Positions 44,409-55,413 of a stretch of DNA of 64,000 bases are shown piece after piece. The notes beneath the pieces are model-generated. The model worked only from the letters and a program-made list of their open reading frames with translations. It did no database searches and had not been told where the DNA came from. How positions within the stretch are numbered: the stretch's first letter is position 1; each line of letters begins with the position of its first letter. Origin of the DNA: Neofusicoccum parvum (lineage: Eukaryota; Ascomycota; Dothideomycetes; Botryosphaeriales; Botryosphaeriaceae). The position numbers and the translations under genes were made by a program. The stretch is from the NCBI GenBank assembly GCA_020912385.1, contig CP087214.1:2294001-2358000 (forward strand), read 5' to 3'.

Positions 44409-45385
44409 ATGTCTAAACCGGACGGAATGTGCTATGCGCAATATGAGCCTAGCTTAGCAGCTGCAATCATCTTTACGGTCCTGTTCGCCGGACCTACTGG
44501 TCTCCATCTCTTCCAGCTTTGGAAGTATCGTACATGGTCCTTTATCCCCTTTGTCCTCGGTGGTATCTGTAAGTCTCCAGCGTCATGGTATATTACCGCA
44601 ACTCGACTAATTTGATTTAAAGTTGAGATCATAGGATATGCGGGACGGTCGGCCGGAGCTGCTGAATATCCAAGTTGCACATTGGTGCCGTATATCTTCA
44701 ACATTTTGCTTCCGCTTGTGGCGCCAGCTTTGTTCGCAGCCTCGATATACATGGTATTGGGTCGTATCATCAGGAAAACCAATGGAGAGGCATTGTCTCT
44801 AGTTCGAGTGTCTTGGCTCACAAAGATTTTCGTGCTGGGTGATGTCCTCTCATTCCTTGTTCAAGTCATTGGTAAGGCTATTTCATGCACGAGAGATTTG
44901 TCTGTGACTAACACTAACATCGGAACCACGCAGGTGGCGTAATTCTGGCAAATGCAGATTCGAAAACGTCCATCGACCGAGGCCAGACTTTCATTACCAT
45001 CGGCTTGGTCATCCAACTTGTTTTCTTCGGTCTTTTTATTGTCACTTCCATCAGCTACGACATGCGACTTCGGAAGAACTCTACTGAGGCATCGCGCAAC
45101 CTTTCCTGGGAAACGCACATCCGAATTCTGTATATCTCCAGCGCACTCATTGTAGTGCGTTCCATCTTCCGTCTCATTGAGTACCTTCAAGGCCACGATG
45201 GCGAGCTGCTCTCGAACGAGATATACCTCTACGTGTTCGACGCTGCACTTATGCTTCTGGTCATGATCGTCTTTAACTGGAAACACCCTGCCATTCTCAT
45301 TGCCCCTTCAACCAACATCGGCACGGATGATATCGAGGCCCGGAACAGCGATAACTTCCTTATGCATAAGGTCGATACAAGATAG
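44409..45385 (+). CDS. RTA1-like lipid-translocating exporter family protein
   Basis: 286 residues in three exons (44409-44568, 44623-44871, 44934-45385). Seven predicted membrane helices with RTA1 (PF04479) hallmarks: FEIIGYAGR after the first splice junction, LVAPALFAASIYMVLGRII, FVLGDVLSFLVQVIGGVI across the second junction, and IYLYVFDAALML-VFNWKHP near the end. Family members (Rta1, Rsb1) are plasma-membrane proteins linked to resistance to 7-aminocholesterol or phytosphingosine and to lipid asymmetry. The C-terminal tail is short and cytosolic. It sits between the Zn2Cys6 regulator and the P450. Confidence 0.9.
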
Positions 45386-45858
45386 CCGAAGGGGCGTGGA
45401 TAGACTAATTCCCGAACAGACTTGCCACTGCAGTACAACGAGGTATCCGTTCCTGCAGCGTATCAATGAGCATGGAGTCTATTAGAACTTATACCAACGA
45501 TCCCATAAACACTGCAGAGGAAATGAAGAAACCAAAGAGCGTGAAATTAACTAATTCCCTGATCAGTTCCAATATGATGCCCACCCCTTGTCTATTTTCT
45601 GATGCGACAATTCCTACAAACACGCCGCATATCACCCTCGAGGCTCACTTCTTCACAGTATCACCATCGAACTTGAAGCCTCATAACACAAGCGTTCACG
45701 ACAGATGCAAGGGCTCTCGCTGGGAAAATAGCTAGATTGCACAGCGGAAACTTCACCGTTACCGCCTCTGCCAACCTTGCTCGGGTCTATGAAACTGCCG
45801 TGATCGGTTTTATACTGGTGGAATCATTGCAGAGATTCGACTAGCAGACAAGCGAGCA
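45386..45858. other. spacer between convergent RTA1 and P450 genes
   Basis: A 473 bp region shared by two gene ends. Short frames on plus (45466-45735) have no family resemblance. No separate gene is supported. Confidence 0.5.
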
Positions 45859-47554
45859 CTACCGAACCGGCTTCACCGTGACCCAAAGAGGCGTCTTTTG
45901 CCACAGAGTGTAGCATTTCTGGTCGATCCAACCATCGCTGCCAGCATGAAGTTCGACGTCGAAATTGAACAGCACCTTCGCCAGGATGATACGCATCTCG
46001 TGGTACGCAAGACTGTCTCGTACATTAGCGACCGAAGACCCGTATGTGATGTCGGAATGGACGGACTTCTTGCCAACACAATTACGCGGCCCATATGAGA
46101 ACGGCTGCAACACGTCCCTTTTGTCGGAATCATAGCCGGTGTTCGGCAGCCAGCGCTCCGGCACGAACGATTCGGGGTCTCTGAAGTTCAGCGGCGAGCG
46201 GTAGGCCGTGTATTGGGCCACCGAGATGCGAGTCTGCGCGGAGAAGCGTGAGCAACAGAGAGCCGGCTTAAACGCTGCTCGGAGCGGAGAGGGTGGTTGC
46301 TTACCTTCCCGGGCACCCACTGCCCGCAGATGATGTTCCCCTGCGGATGCGCTTCCCGCGGCGGGCCGATGGGCAGCGGCGGGTAGAGCCGGAGGCCCTC
46401 CTCGAAACACGCGTCCATGTACCGCAGCTTCTGCAGGTTTTCGATGGTGAGCTCGGCATCCGACGCGAAGCTGCCGCGGATCTCGTCGCAGAGGATCTTC
46501 ATCTTCTCCGGGTTCTGGCACAGGAAGTACATGAGCCCGCTGAGGAGGGTGGCGGTGGTCTCCGTCCCGGCGATCATGAAGACGGACGAGTGGGAGTACA
46601 TGTCCTCGATGTCGAGCCTCCTCCCCTCCGGCTGGCGCAGCACCAGGTTCCAGATGTCGGGCTGGTCGCTGCCGAGCTTGAGGCGCCGGTCGACGCGGTC
46701 CACGGAGTGCTGGAAGTGCATCTTCTGCTGGTCCAGCACGCTCTGCGGCGTGAGCCACCCGGCGACCCGGCCCAGCAGCGGGTACTCGATGGTGACGCGC
46801 GAGAGGTCGGCCGCCTTGATCCACCCGAACGTGGCCTCCACCCACGGCGAGTACTTGGCGTTGTCGAGCAGGCCGAGCGGCTCGCCAAACGTGAGGTCGC
46901 CCATGATGTCGAACGTCGTGCACGTGAACAGCTTGACCAGGTCCTGCTCCTGGTCCACGCTGCGCCGCATTGTGGCCACGAGCTGGTCCACGTACCGGAC
47001 GAAGATGGGCTCTTGCTCCTTCAACGCCTTGTCCGAGAAGGCGTGGGCGAAGATGCGGCGCACGCGCCCGTGCTCTTCGTCGTCGAAAATGGCATTCAGC
47101 CCGACGCGGCCGTTGATGTCTTTCGTGTAATGGCGAGCGTCCTTCGGATTCGCCTTCTTGCCGGCCGTGCGGTGGCCGTAGATGTCCCGCCAAGCTTCGG
47201 GGCTGGTGTAGCTGAGCCAGTCGGGCCCGATGCGGACGACTTCGCCATATTTGTTGTGGATGTCTTGGATCCAGGGCAGAATGTCGCCTTTGGCTGTCAC
47301 TGCCCAATATGCAAGAGCAGTGCTAGCAGCGTACTTTGGCCCGGGGTACTTCGCCAGAGGATGGAAATAAATGTTGCACACCACCGTGCCAATGGTCTCA
47401 ACGATGACCTGAGATACAGTTAGAGTTAGAGGATGCGCAGGGGTTGTTGGGCTAGAGGTCTCACAAAGGCAGCAATAAGAGATACTAGAATCCACGGGAT
47501 GTCTTTCCCAGACAACGATGAAAGAAAGGATGGCAGGTTGGACGTCGTATCCAT
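45859..47554 (-). CDS. cytochrome P450 monooxygenase
   Basis: 504 residues in four exons (47554-47465, 47408-46305, 46233-46067, 46012-45859). An N-terminal ER anchor (about 17-45) is followed by FHPLAKYPGPK. The I-helix oxygen-binding motif AGTETT is at 310-315, ExxR (EGLR) at 367-370, PERW at 423-426 and the heme loop FSYGPRNCVG at 443-452 with Cys450. The last intron (46013-46066, GTCCGT donor) cuts an apparent 18-residue insert right after the heme loop and restores GPRNCVGKNLAYHEMR; without it the frame stays open, so automatic models may miss it. It resembles fungal CYP families used in secondary metabolism and xenobiotic oxidation; the substrate is unknown. Neighbours are RTA1 and a Zn2Cys6 regulator. 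Confidence 0.92.
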
Positions 47555-48104
47555 AGCGTGTAGCTTTGGTAGAAAATGGATGATGGAGAATCTAATAGAG
47601 TGGGTATTGAACTATTTTAATGCCTACGTGCAAACAGTGAGACAATGTTGCCTAGGCCGGGCGCATGTTTCGAAGCTTGCACAAGCTTGCCGGCTAGTGT
47701 AATAGGCATGCTGTTTATGGAAAGTGCTTAACTGTGCTTTTGCACCTATCGCCTTTTTCAGGTCCAGTAAGGTTGTCGGAGATAAGGATGACGTGAGACC
47801 AGACCCCTGCTTCTGGGTGTAGAAACAACCCCGCATGACAACACAGACCACCGTCCAGGATGTTTTGACTGTTCGACACATCATCTTGCGAATATGATAG
47901 TCTACGTCAGCCAGCCTTTTAATCGTGAATGCAGTCTGGACAAAACTGTAGAGCATGAGATCGACAGTGGCGCGAGTGCGCTAACACTTTATGCTACCTG
48001 ATGATTAGGTGAGATCAAGCCATGACCAATTGGGCCTCCCATATTTCCCTAAAGCGTAAAGAGTAAAAAAGAAAAGAAAGCGTTGGAACGGGAGCCTATG
48101 ACGT

Positions 48105-48303
48105 ACACGCTGCGAGGCAGACTTAGCATGGTGAGGCGGGCAGCCAGGACGGTGGCGATCTGAGCACCATTTGCAGCTGTAGCGTTTTCGCCGTTCTAGT
48201 TTGCCAAGTGGACTCTGCCTACGCTGAATCCGGCAGATGATCCGAAGATGACGGTGAAGATGTCCGGTGCGGCCTCTGCGATTCCGGCGGTATAGGAAGA
48301 CAT
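48105..48303 (-). pseudogene. possible relic of a small hydrophobic protein
   Basis: From the ATG at 48303 a frame with coding-like C-ending codons reads MSSYTAGIAEAAP, then IFTVIFGSSAGFSVGRVHLAN, then a TAG (48196-48198), and continues in the same frame for over 25 more ordinary-looking residues (ATAANGAQIATVLAAR). The stop sits where TGG would fit, again a CpA-to-TpA type change. I do not recognise the family. Could be chance. Confidence 0.25.
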
Positions 48304-49465
48304 TACCTTGGGGAGTCCGCAGCATTATAGATATGGTAATGATGGTGAAGGGAGTTGTCTGGAAACGATGAATGCAGGTCGAGATGCTGGCTGCAGATCA
48401 TTATCTTCCTATTACTAAGGGATCTCCTAAACTGTACGCCAAGGCCCTTGACTGGGCTGCAGCGCATTCTTAATAGTTGCGTGTTGGAACGACCCTCGAG
48501 AAAGGCAAGGCCGACATAATTTATCTGATCATGCGTTCTGATTGGTTTCCGATACCAGTCTGGTGGCTTGCGTTGCGAGCCTCAATCTCTACATTGTGAG
48601 TGAAAGTCTTGCACACGGTGAATTGTTTATCCTTTTCAGCCTTGTCAAGCTCAATAACGTTTTGAGGTAGAGTGCGTGGCCGAAGGCCTGTATTTCTTTC
48701 CAGGAATAGAGGCATGGTACGACGAGAGCAATCTGTTGACATGCGTTGGAGATACCATGAGGAAGTCTTGATAGAGCTTGGCACGGCCGAATCCTCGCCT
48801 TGGCGCAAGCTTGAATTGAAACCCACGAAGATTTCAGGAGGCACCGTTGCAAGCTGCACTTACCCACCGGGCATTTTCCACTGCGGTTACGGAGCATGGC
48901 AGTCTTTAAGTGAAGACTGACCAGTCATCAGAGCTGGACACAGATTATCTGTAGAGCTCCCGCTTCTTAATTTCGGATTCCGCGTCGTTGCTCTTGTGGC
49001 CCTATGCTCCGAAGAAAGCACTTGGTGCCAATGCCAATTGCATCCTTGCTTGGTCTTGACTCCGCAGCAAAGCGGGCGTCAGCAAAGCCAAACGAGACTT
49101 GTCACTGCAACGGCATCAAGAGTTGGACACAGCGAGGCACGACGACATCGGGCTGATCGGCGGACACACACGCCACCTGGATCACGAGGCAACCCCGCGG
49201 GCTGACCCCCCGCCCCACGGGCGACCCCACAAAACGCGGCCGGCTCTGCCCCAAAACACCCAATGATCCCCATCGGCTTCCCGACCGCAACGGGCCGCCC
49301 ACCGGGAGGCCCAAAGCGGGCAATCCGTAGCGCCGCGCGCTGCACAGAAAGCGCTGCAATCGGCAACCCAGCCGCCCGGCCGGGCGAGAGAAACGGGCAG
49401 AATGCCGTCATCACGCTGAGCGGGCTCGGGACGAGCTGTCCCACCGCCGTTCAAACGCCGACGCG

Positions 49466-49476
49466 CATAAATATAT
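49466..49476 (+). promoter_or_regulatory. TATA-like element of the sugar transporter gene
   Basis: CATAAATATAT lies about 100 bases before the ATG at 49574. Confidence 0.5.
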
Positions 49477-49573
49477 CGACGCCGATGCTCGCCGAGCAGA
49501 CCGACGCGGATTCCGCTGACCTTTGCATCACCCCCCTCCCCAGGTACACCGGCAGCACACACCTCTCCCGGCC

Positions 49574-51378
49574 ATGGAGAAGCGAAGGAGATGGAACGTG
49601 GCGGACCGCCTGGAGAAGCGCAGCCTGCTGATCGCGGTCAACAGCGTGGCGGCGCTGTCCATCTTCTTCTTCGGCTACGACCAGGGCATGATGGGCGGCG
49701 TCAACAACGCCAAGGACTACATCGACCTGATGAAATTCGGCTACGTGGACGACGCCACCGGCGACCCCGTGGTGACCAACAGCCTGCTGCAGGGCGGCAT
49801 CGTGTCGGTGTACTACCTGGGCACGCTGTTCGGCGCGCTGCTGGGCGGCTGGGTCGGCGACAGGGCCGGCCGCATCAAGACGATCGCGTTCGGCGCGGCC
49901 TGGGCCATCGTGGGCGCCGCGCTGCAGTGCTCCGCCCAGAACGCGGACTGGATGATCTGCGGTGGGTGTGCGGGGAGAGCAAGTGGCTGGGACGCCGGCT
50001 GACGGGGTGACAGCGCGAGCGGTTAACGGCATCGGCACCGGCATTCTGAACGCGATCGTGCCCGTGTGGGCGACCGAGACGGCGGAGCACACGTCCCGCG
50101 GGCAGTTCATCGCCATTGAGTTCACGCTCAACATCTTCGGCGTCGTCGTGGCCTACTGGCTCGAATTGTGAGGCGTCCGCTTGCGAGGGTCTGGAGTCTG
50201 AGCTGACGCGCCCCCAGTGGCCTCTCGTACGTCGACGGCGGTGCGTCGCCCATCCGGTGGAGGTTCCCCATTGCGTTCCAGATCATCCCGCTGCTGCTCC
50301 TGCTCGCCGTCGTGTGGTTCTTCCCCGAGTCGCCGCGCTGGCTCGTCCGCGTGGGCCGCGAGGATGAGGCCCGGTACATTCTGGGCCGGCTGCGCGGCAG
50401 CGGCGAGCAGGACGCGCGCAAGGCGGACCTCGAGTTCGAGGACATCAAGGCGATCGCGGAGCTGGAGAAGAAGACGTCGAAGCAGCACTCGTACTTCCAC
50501 ATGCTCTTCGGCATCGGGTCCGGCAAGCTGCACACCGGGCGGCGCGTGCAGCTCGTCATCTGGCTGCAGATCATGCAGGAGTGGGTGGGCATCGCCGGCG
50601 TCACCATCTACGCGCCCACCATCTTCCGCATCGCCGGCTTCGACGCCAAGAAGAGCCAGTGGATCAGCGGCCTGAACAACATCTTCTACATGTTCTCCAC
50701 CCTGGTGTGCGTCTTCACCCTCGACCGCATCGGCCGCCGGTGGACGCTGTACTGGGGCTCCGTTGGCCAGGGCGTCGCCATGTTCCTGGCCGGCGGCATG
50801 GCGCGGGGAGGCCTCGATGCCCGCGCCGCCGGCAACACCGCCGCGGCCGAGTCGTACGGCGCGGCGGCAGCGTCCTTTGTCTTCATCTTCACCTCCGTCT
50901 TCGGCGCCACGTGGCTGACTGTCCCCTGGTAGGGCGCCGAGTGCTGCTCCCCCGTGTTGTGGCAAAGCTGACCGCGTGCAGGCTCTTCCCGGCCGAGATC
51001 TTCCCGCTCGAGGTGCGCGCCAAAGGCAACGCGTGGGGCGTCGTTGGGTGGAGCATCGGCAACGGCTGGCTCACGCTCCTGTGCCCGGTCATGTTCGATG
51101 CCATCGGGGAGAAGACGCTGTATATCTTCGGCGCGTGCAACGTGATTACGATACCCATGGTCTGGGCGCTGTATCCGGAGAGCAACCAGAGGACGCTCGA
51201 GGAAATGGACTTGCTGTTCACCGCAGACACTCCCTGGGTGTGGGACGCCGAGAAGAGGTTCGCCGAGCTGAAGGCGCAGATGGCAGAGGGCGCCGTGGAG
51301 ACCGGGAAACCAGGTTCGTTGAAGGATGTTGAGGCTGCGGTGACGCACTCTCATGTGGCGAATATTGTGGATCTGTGA
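49574..51378 (+). CDS. MFS sugar transporter
   Basis: 549 residues in four exons (49574-49961, 50014-50167, 50218-50928, 50982-51378). Twelve predicted helices with the sugar porter (PF00083) signatures in order: FFFGYDQGMMGG in helix 1, GDRAGRIKT between helices 2 and 3, PVWATETAEHTSRG, PESPRWLVRVGR at about residue 215, WQIMQEW-type helix 7 start, DRIGRRW between helices 8 and 9, VPWLFPAEIFPLEVRAKG at the third splice junction, and PESNQRTLEEMDLLF at the end. This is a proton-coupled monosaccharide or related polyol carrier of the plasma membrane; the exact substrate cannot be told. It is transcribed away from the P450. Confidence 0.92.
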
Positions 51379-52439
51379 GGAAGCGAAAGTACGGAGCTCG
51401 GGAGAGGGAGGAGAGACCAGAGATGATAACAAGCATAGAACCTCGTTTACTCGTCTGCGACGCCGCGCATTCAGCTGCTACTTGTCAACAGGGGTCGAAC
51501 GCCTGTTGCAAGGAGCAAGCAAGCCGCAACTTCTGGAGACCTGCATCGCCCTGCGTGGTCCAGACCACGGACACGGTGGCGCGGCATGCAGGAGCAAGAT
51601 GTACATACATGGCAACTGCTGCGACGATCCGCTCCTTTTGTTTTCTTCATTGACTGGGGATTCGTCCGCGTCGGTAGTGCAGCATGTCCAACCTGGACGC
51701 TCTGGAGCGACGTTTATCGTCCCCTCGTCTCCCATTCAAGATGAGCCAACCGCTGGCCTCGAGCTCGATCCTGAGATCTGCTGCGCTGATACTCATCCTC
51801 TGCCTGACCAGTAGCACGGCTTGCTGACAAGAGAGCCGGTATGATGTGGACTCCTCGTTCGCATCGTCCGTCGACGAGCAGCTCTCCTCGGTCACCGCGT
51901 ATTCCACGTCGAGCGTAGTAAACTGCCCGGGACGTTGGATGCATTTGCATGGGCAACCTGTTCCCCAACGCGCCGATCCCGGACAATGACCTTAGGCCGG
52001 TCCAGCCGTCTTGGGCATGCAGAGCCAGGCTGCTGCATGCGGAACCCTCGGCGATCGGCCCGAGGAGCAACAGAGAAGGCAGCCCGTACTTTTCGATCCG
52101 CACCGGCGTCTCACGGCCACGCAAGCACCGAAGCACACGCCTACACCCCCATGTCGCGCGGCCCGGAGCCCCCCCGTCCCCTCCCCTCCCTTCACCCTCA
52201 CCAGCCCTCGAGCGCACCAGACGCGTTCCACAACCCGGCCGCGGGCGAAACGGGTGCTAACGCGTTCGCGCAGGTGCCCGCCGGACGTGCGATTTGAAAT
52301 CGACGACGTCGGGAAAGGATTGCAGGCTAGCTCAAGCTCCCCAAGACCACGACTCGGCGAGCTGCCCCGACGACGGGTCATTGACCCCCGAGCACGACGG
52401 CGTCGAGGGTGGCTTGCGGCGCTAGCGGATGCGTGCCCG
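51379..52439. other. intergenic, no gene seen
   Basis: About 1 kb downstream of the transporter with overlapping frames on both strands and no family resemblance. Confidence 0.45.
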
Positions 52440-52811
52440 CAGAGCTAGCAGAGGCTGCGACCCCCGGGCCCAAGCTTTTCGGGGTGCGTGAAGGATGCGA
52501 GCTTTACGAACGTCCAGCTCGGGGTCTTCAAGCTGCCTGTGGGCGGGTGGGTCGGGGAAGATCGTCTGGTAGGTGTGCGGTGGCGGCCCACGGCGGAGCT
52601 GGCGGAGCTGGGCTTGCGGCTGATAGATGTGGCGCGAAAAAGGAAAGAAAAAGGAACAGTGCGGCTTGATGAACTTGATCCACTGGGGGCGTTCTCGTAT
52701 CGGATCTTCACCGAGATGCTGGAGTGGGACGTCGACGAGGTGGACGTGTTGCTGGCGGAGGTGCGCGGCGACCTGGAGGACCAGACGGTCTACGCCGTGT
52801 ACGACTGGTGA
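52440..52811 (+). pseudogene. C-terminal remnant of a LaeA-like methyltransferase
   Basis: The frame ending at 52811 holds FTNVQLGVFKLPVGGW, then after a divergent stretch EMLEWDVDEVDVLLAEVRGDL and a terminal aromatic segment. These match, in order, the last quarter of fungal class I SAM-dependent methyltransferases of the LaeA/TdiE type, where the end reads as a 'LGW-EEV--LL--VR-DL--R-IHAY' pattern. The upstream block (AATPGPKLF) is in a different frame, and I found no SAM-binding motif (GxGTG) in the preceding kilobase. I infer a truncated relic. An unusual insert (KRKEKGTVRLDELD) replaces the usual EGLE helix. Confidence 0.5.
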
Positions 52812-54288
52812 GTGCACGCATTGCTGCCCGGCCGTCTCGTGGATGCTGATGGCTTGTGGTGTTTGCCCAGCGGCCCGATGAGTAGAGGCCGCCGCGGAGG
52901 GTGCCGGAGAGGGCCGGGGAGGGTCGAAGAGCAGGCGGATGTGAATGCTCACATGTCGAGTGGCGCTCGAGGGCGCGGAAGTTAACGTGCGGTGGACGTG
53001 GTTCTGCAGGAACAATGTAGGTCGGTTTCAGGAGCAACGCGGGAAATGGACGAATCAGACGGCGGCGAGCACGGCAAAAGTAGAGGGCATTGGTGCCCGA
53101 CGACTTGGCCGCTCCCATCAGCCCACTCGCCTCGGCCGGATGTTCCTGATGCTAGCGCTGGAAGGGTTCCGTGGTCACGACTAGCGGAACCGGTCGTGCC
53201 TCCCACCCTTGATTCCCGCGAGGCGGCGCTCGCCGTTGAGTCCGGCGGGCGCGGCGAGCGCGGCTGGCTCCCGCCGCCTCAGCCTGCCACTGTCCATGTT
53301 CGCGCTGCTGGCCGCTGCAAACAGACAAGCCGGCCGCTCGTCAGACCGTGCTGTGGCATGTCCACCAACGTCCGCTGCAGATCGACAGCCCGTGGGCCGC
53401 ATCCCGGGTTCCGAGACGGGGGCTGAAGACTCCGCCGCCGCTGATAGGCCTCGCCGCGTGACAGCTGCCAGAGCGCAGCACTAACGCTGCGCTACTTGAG
53501 GCGCCGTCTGTTTCCGGCCCGCGCTTTCCACGGATCCGCCTGGGCAGCGCTGCTGGAGCTGCTGGAGCTGCTGATGTTGCGCTCCAGCATTGCGCAGATC
53601 GGCCGTGGAGGCGCGCAGGCCATTGGCGGGCTCCGGTGGGCCGCGTGGACCGCTGCGCTGCTGCGTACGTCCAAGCCGACGCCGTCTTTAGCTCAAACCG
53701 CGCCCAGGGCTGGAGATTGAGAGGCAGGCGAAGCACTTGGGGCAAGCAGTTCGCTCCGCACGGCGCGATGGAAGCCAACCGCACCTCCTGTCGCAGCGAG
53801 CCTCTAATCCTGCGATCATCCCGTCCCACGCGCGAGGAAACATGCATATCACGATGGGATCGATCGACCGCGCGGCCGTGCCTGAGACGAACAGCCTTCT
53901 CGCTTAGCCCTCCTGGTCTGCGGGGAACGGGGAAGGCCAAACGGGGAACGAAGGGAGGCAGGAAGCGACAGGAGCCCACTCTCGGGCCCGATGGCCAGCT
54001 GAGCCGCTCCATCAGACCAGCTCGCCGCAATATATATGGCCGGCCAGGGTCTGTCGGCCATGGGCCCTGCGGTCTCAGCCAGCAGTCCATTTTGGGGCTC
54101 GGAGTGTGTCCGTCTATACGTCACCCCGGCCGACAGCTTCTCCTCCTTAAATCTTGCACCCCTGCGCCGTTCTTGGTCTCTTGGGGACAAGCCGTCCTGA
54201 CTCATTAGCCTCTGCTGCCCCAGACTCAACGGTCAACGGTTATCTGCATCCGCGGCCTCGCACCACCGCACGACTCGACACCTCCACC
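52812..54288. other. 1.5 kb GC-rich intergenic region
   Basis: No gene is supported despite many long frames, which reflect GC content. TATATATA at 54031-54038 may serve the gene at 54289. Confidence 0.5.
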
Positions 54289-55413
54289 ATGGCCAGCGAC
54301 GGCGTCACCGGCCCGGCCAATGTCGGTCTGCCCATCCTGATGACCATGTCGGGCTTCCTGGCCATCTCCTTCTACAACGTCATCGAGCTGCTGGTCATCA
54401 TCTTCACCACCTTCAAGCAGCGCAGCGGGCTGTACTTCTGGAGCTTCATCGTGGCCACCGTTGGGATCGCGCCCCATGCCCTCGGCTTCGTGCTCAAGTT
54501 CTTCGCCGTCGTGCCTGCGTCCCTCTGGTGGCTTCCTGTCGCTCTGGTGGCCGTTGGATTTCCGGCCATGGTCACCGGCCAGTCTGTTGTGCTCTACTCC
54601 CGCCTGCACCTCGTCGTCCGCGACCCGCGAAGGCTGAGATGGGTCCTCTGGATGATCATCGTCGACGGCGTCGTCATGTCCGTTCCTCTCGTCGTCATGG
54701 CATTTGGTGCCAACTCGCCCAATCCGGCAGCCTTCCTGGGCGTCTTCACAGTGTGGGACAAGATCCAGATTGCCGTCTTTGCCGTCCAGGAAATCCTCAT
54801 CTCCGTCATGTACATCTACGAAACCACCCGGCTCCTCCACCCGTCTCCTACCTCCAACAAGGCCCTCCGCAAAATCCTGATCCACCTAGTTGCGGTCAAC
54901 GCCGTGGTCCTGGCCTTCGACATCACCCTCCTCGGCGTCCAGTACTCCAACCAGTACGAGATCCAGACGACGTACAAAGGCGCCGTGTACAGCATAAAGC
55001 TCAAGCTCGAATTCTCCGTGCTCAACAACCTGATCAGCGTCATCAAGAACAGGGAGCTGTCCTTTGGCGGCCGAGGCAGCAGCACCACCCACTCGCATCG
55101 ACTCGACAACTTCACGTTAAACAGCAAGAAGAGCAAAGGCTCGGCCGACTACGGCTTTTCCAGAATCGAGGACTCGTATCCCCCGCCACCAAAAGGACTT
55201 CCGTCGAACGACATGCTCGTCGAGCGCATCGAAGAGTGCGTAGGAGCGGAAGACCGCGACGATATTATTGCGGAAGACAGAAGACGAAGCACTGCGCCCG
55301 GGCAGCAGGAAATCGGCGTTGCCCTGCAGCCAAAGAAGCCGAGATCGGGGTCCGCTTCGCAGGCGTCAGAGGTGGAGCTGATCAGACTACCCGAGGCGAG
55401 CCGGGGCCGATGA
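54289..55413 (+). CDS. DUF7703-type seven-helix membrane protein
   Basis: Intronless, 374 residues from the ATG at 54289; an upstream in-frame ATG at 54154 would add 45 residues of unlikely sequence before helix 1. Seven membrane helices fill residues about 15-265: FYNVIELLVIIFTTFKQRSGLYFWSFIVATVGI, WWLPVALVAVGFPAMVTGQSVVLYSRLHLV, then RRLRWVLWMIIVD and KIQIAVFAVQEILISVMYIYETTRLL. These are the pattern of the fungal DUF7703 membrane family. The cytosolic tail of about 100 residues is charged and Ser-rich. Function unknown; a receptor-like role is only suggested by topology. Confidence 0.8.
   Translation: MASDGVTGPANVGLPILMTMSGFLAISFYNVIELLVIIFTTFKQRSGLYFWSFIVATVGIAPHALGFVLKFFAVVPASLWWLPVALVAVGFPAMVTGQSVVLYSRLHLVVRDPRRLRWVLWMIIVDGVVMSVPLVVMAFGANSPNPAAFLGVFTVWDKIQIAVFAVQEILISVMYIYETTRLLHPSPTSNKALRKILIHLVAVNAVVLAFDITLLGVQYSNQYEIQTTYKGAVYSIKLKLEFSVLNNLISVIKNRELSFGGRGSSTTHSHRLDNFTLNSKKSKGSADYGFSRIEDSYPPPPKGLPSNDMLVERIEECVGAEDRDDIIAEDRRRSTAPGQQEIGVALQPKKPRSGSASQASEVELIRLPEASRGR

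Larger units (their letters stand above)
47555..49573. other. 2 kb between P450 and sugar transporter
   Basis: Contains the P450 upstream region and the transporter promoter. A possible coding relic lies at 48105-48303 (separate entry). The frames at 48521-48920 on both strands are not recognised. Confidence 0.45.

Noticed and set aside
46293..47423. 376-codon plus-strand ORF over the P450
   Set aside because: Antisense shadow of the GC-rich P450 exon; the minus strand carries all P450 motifs.
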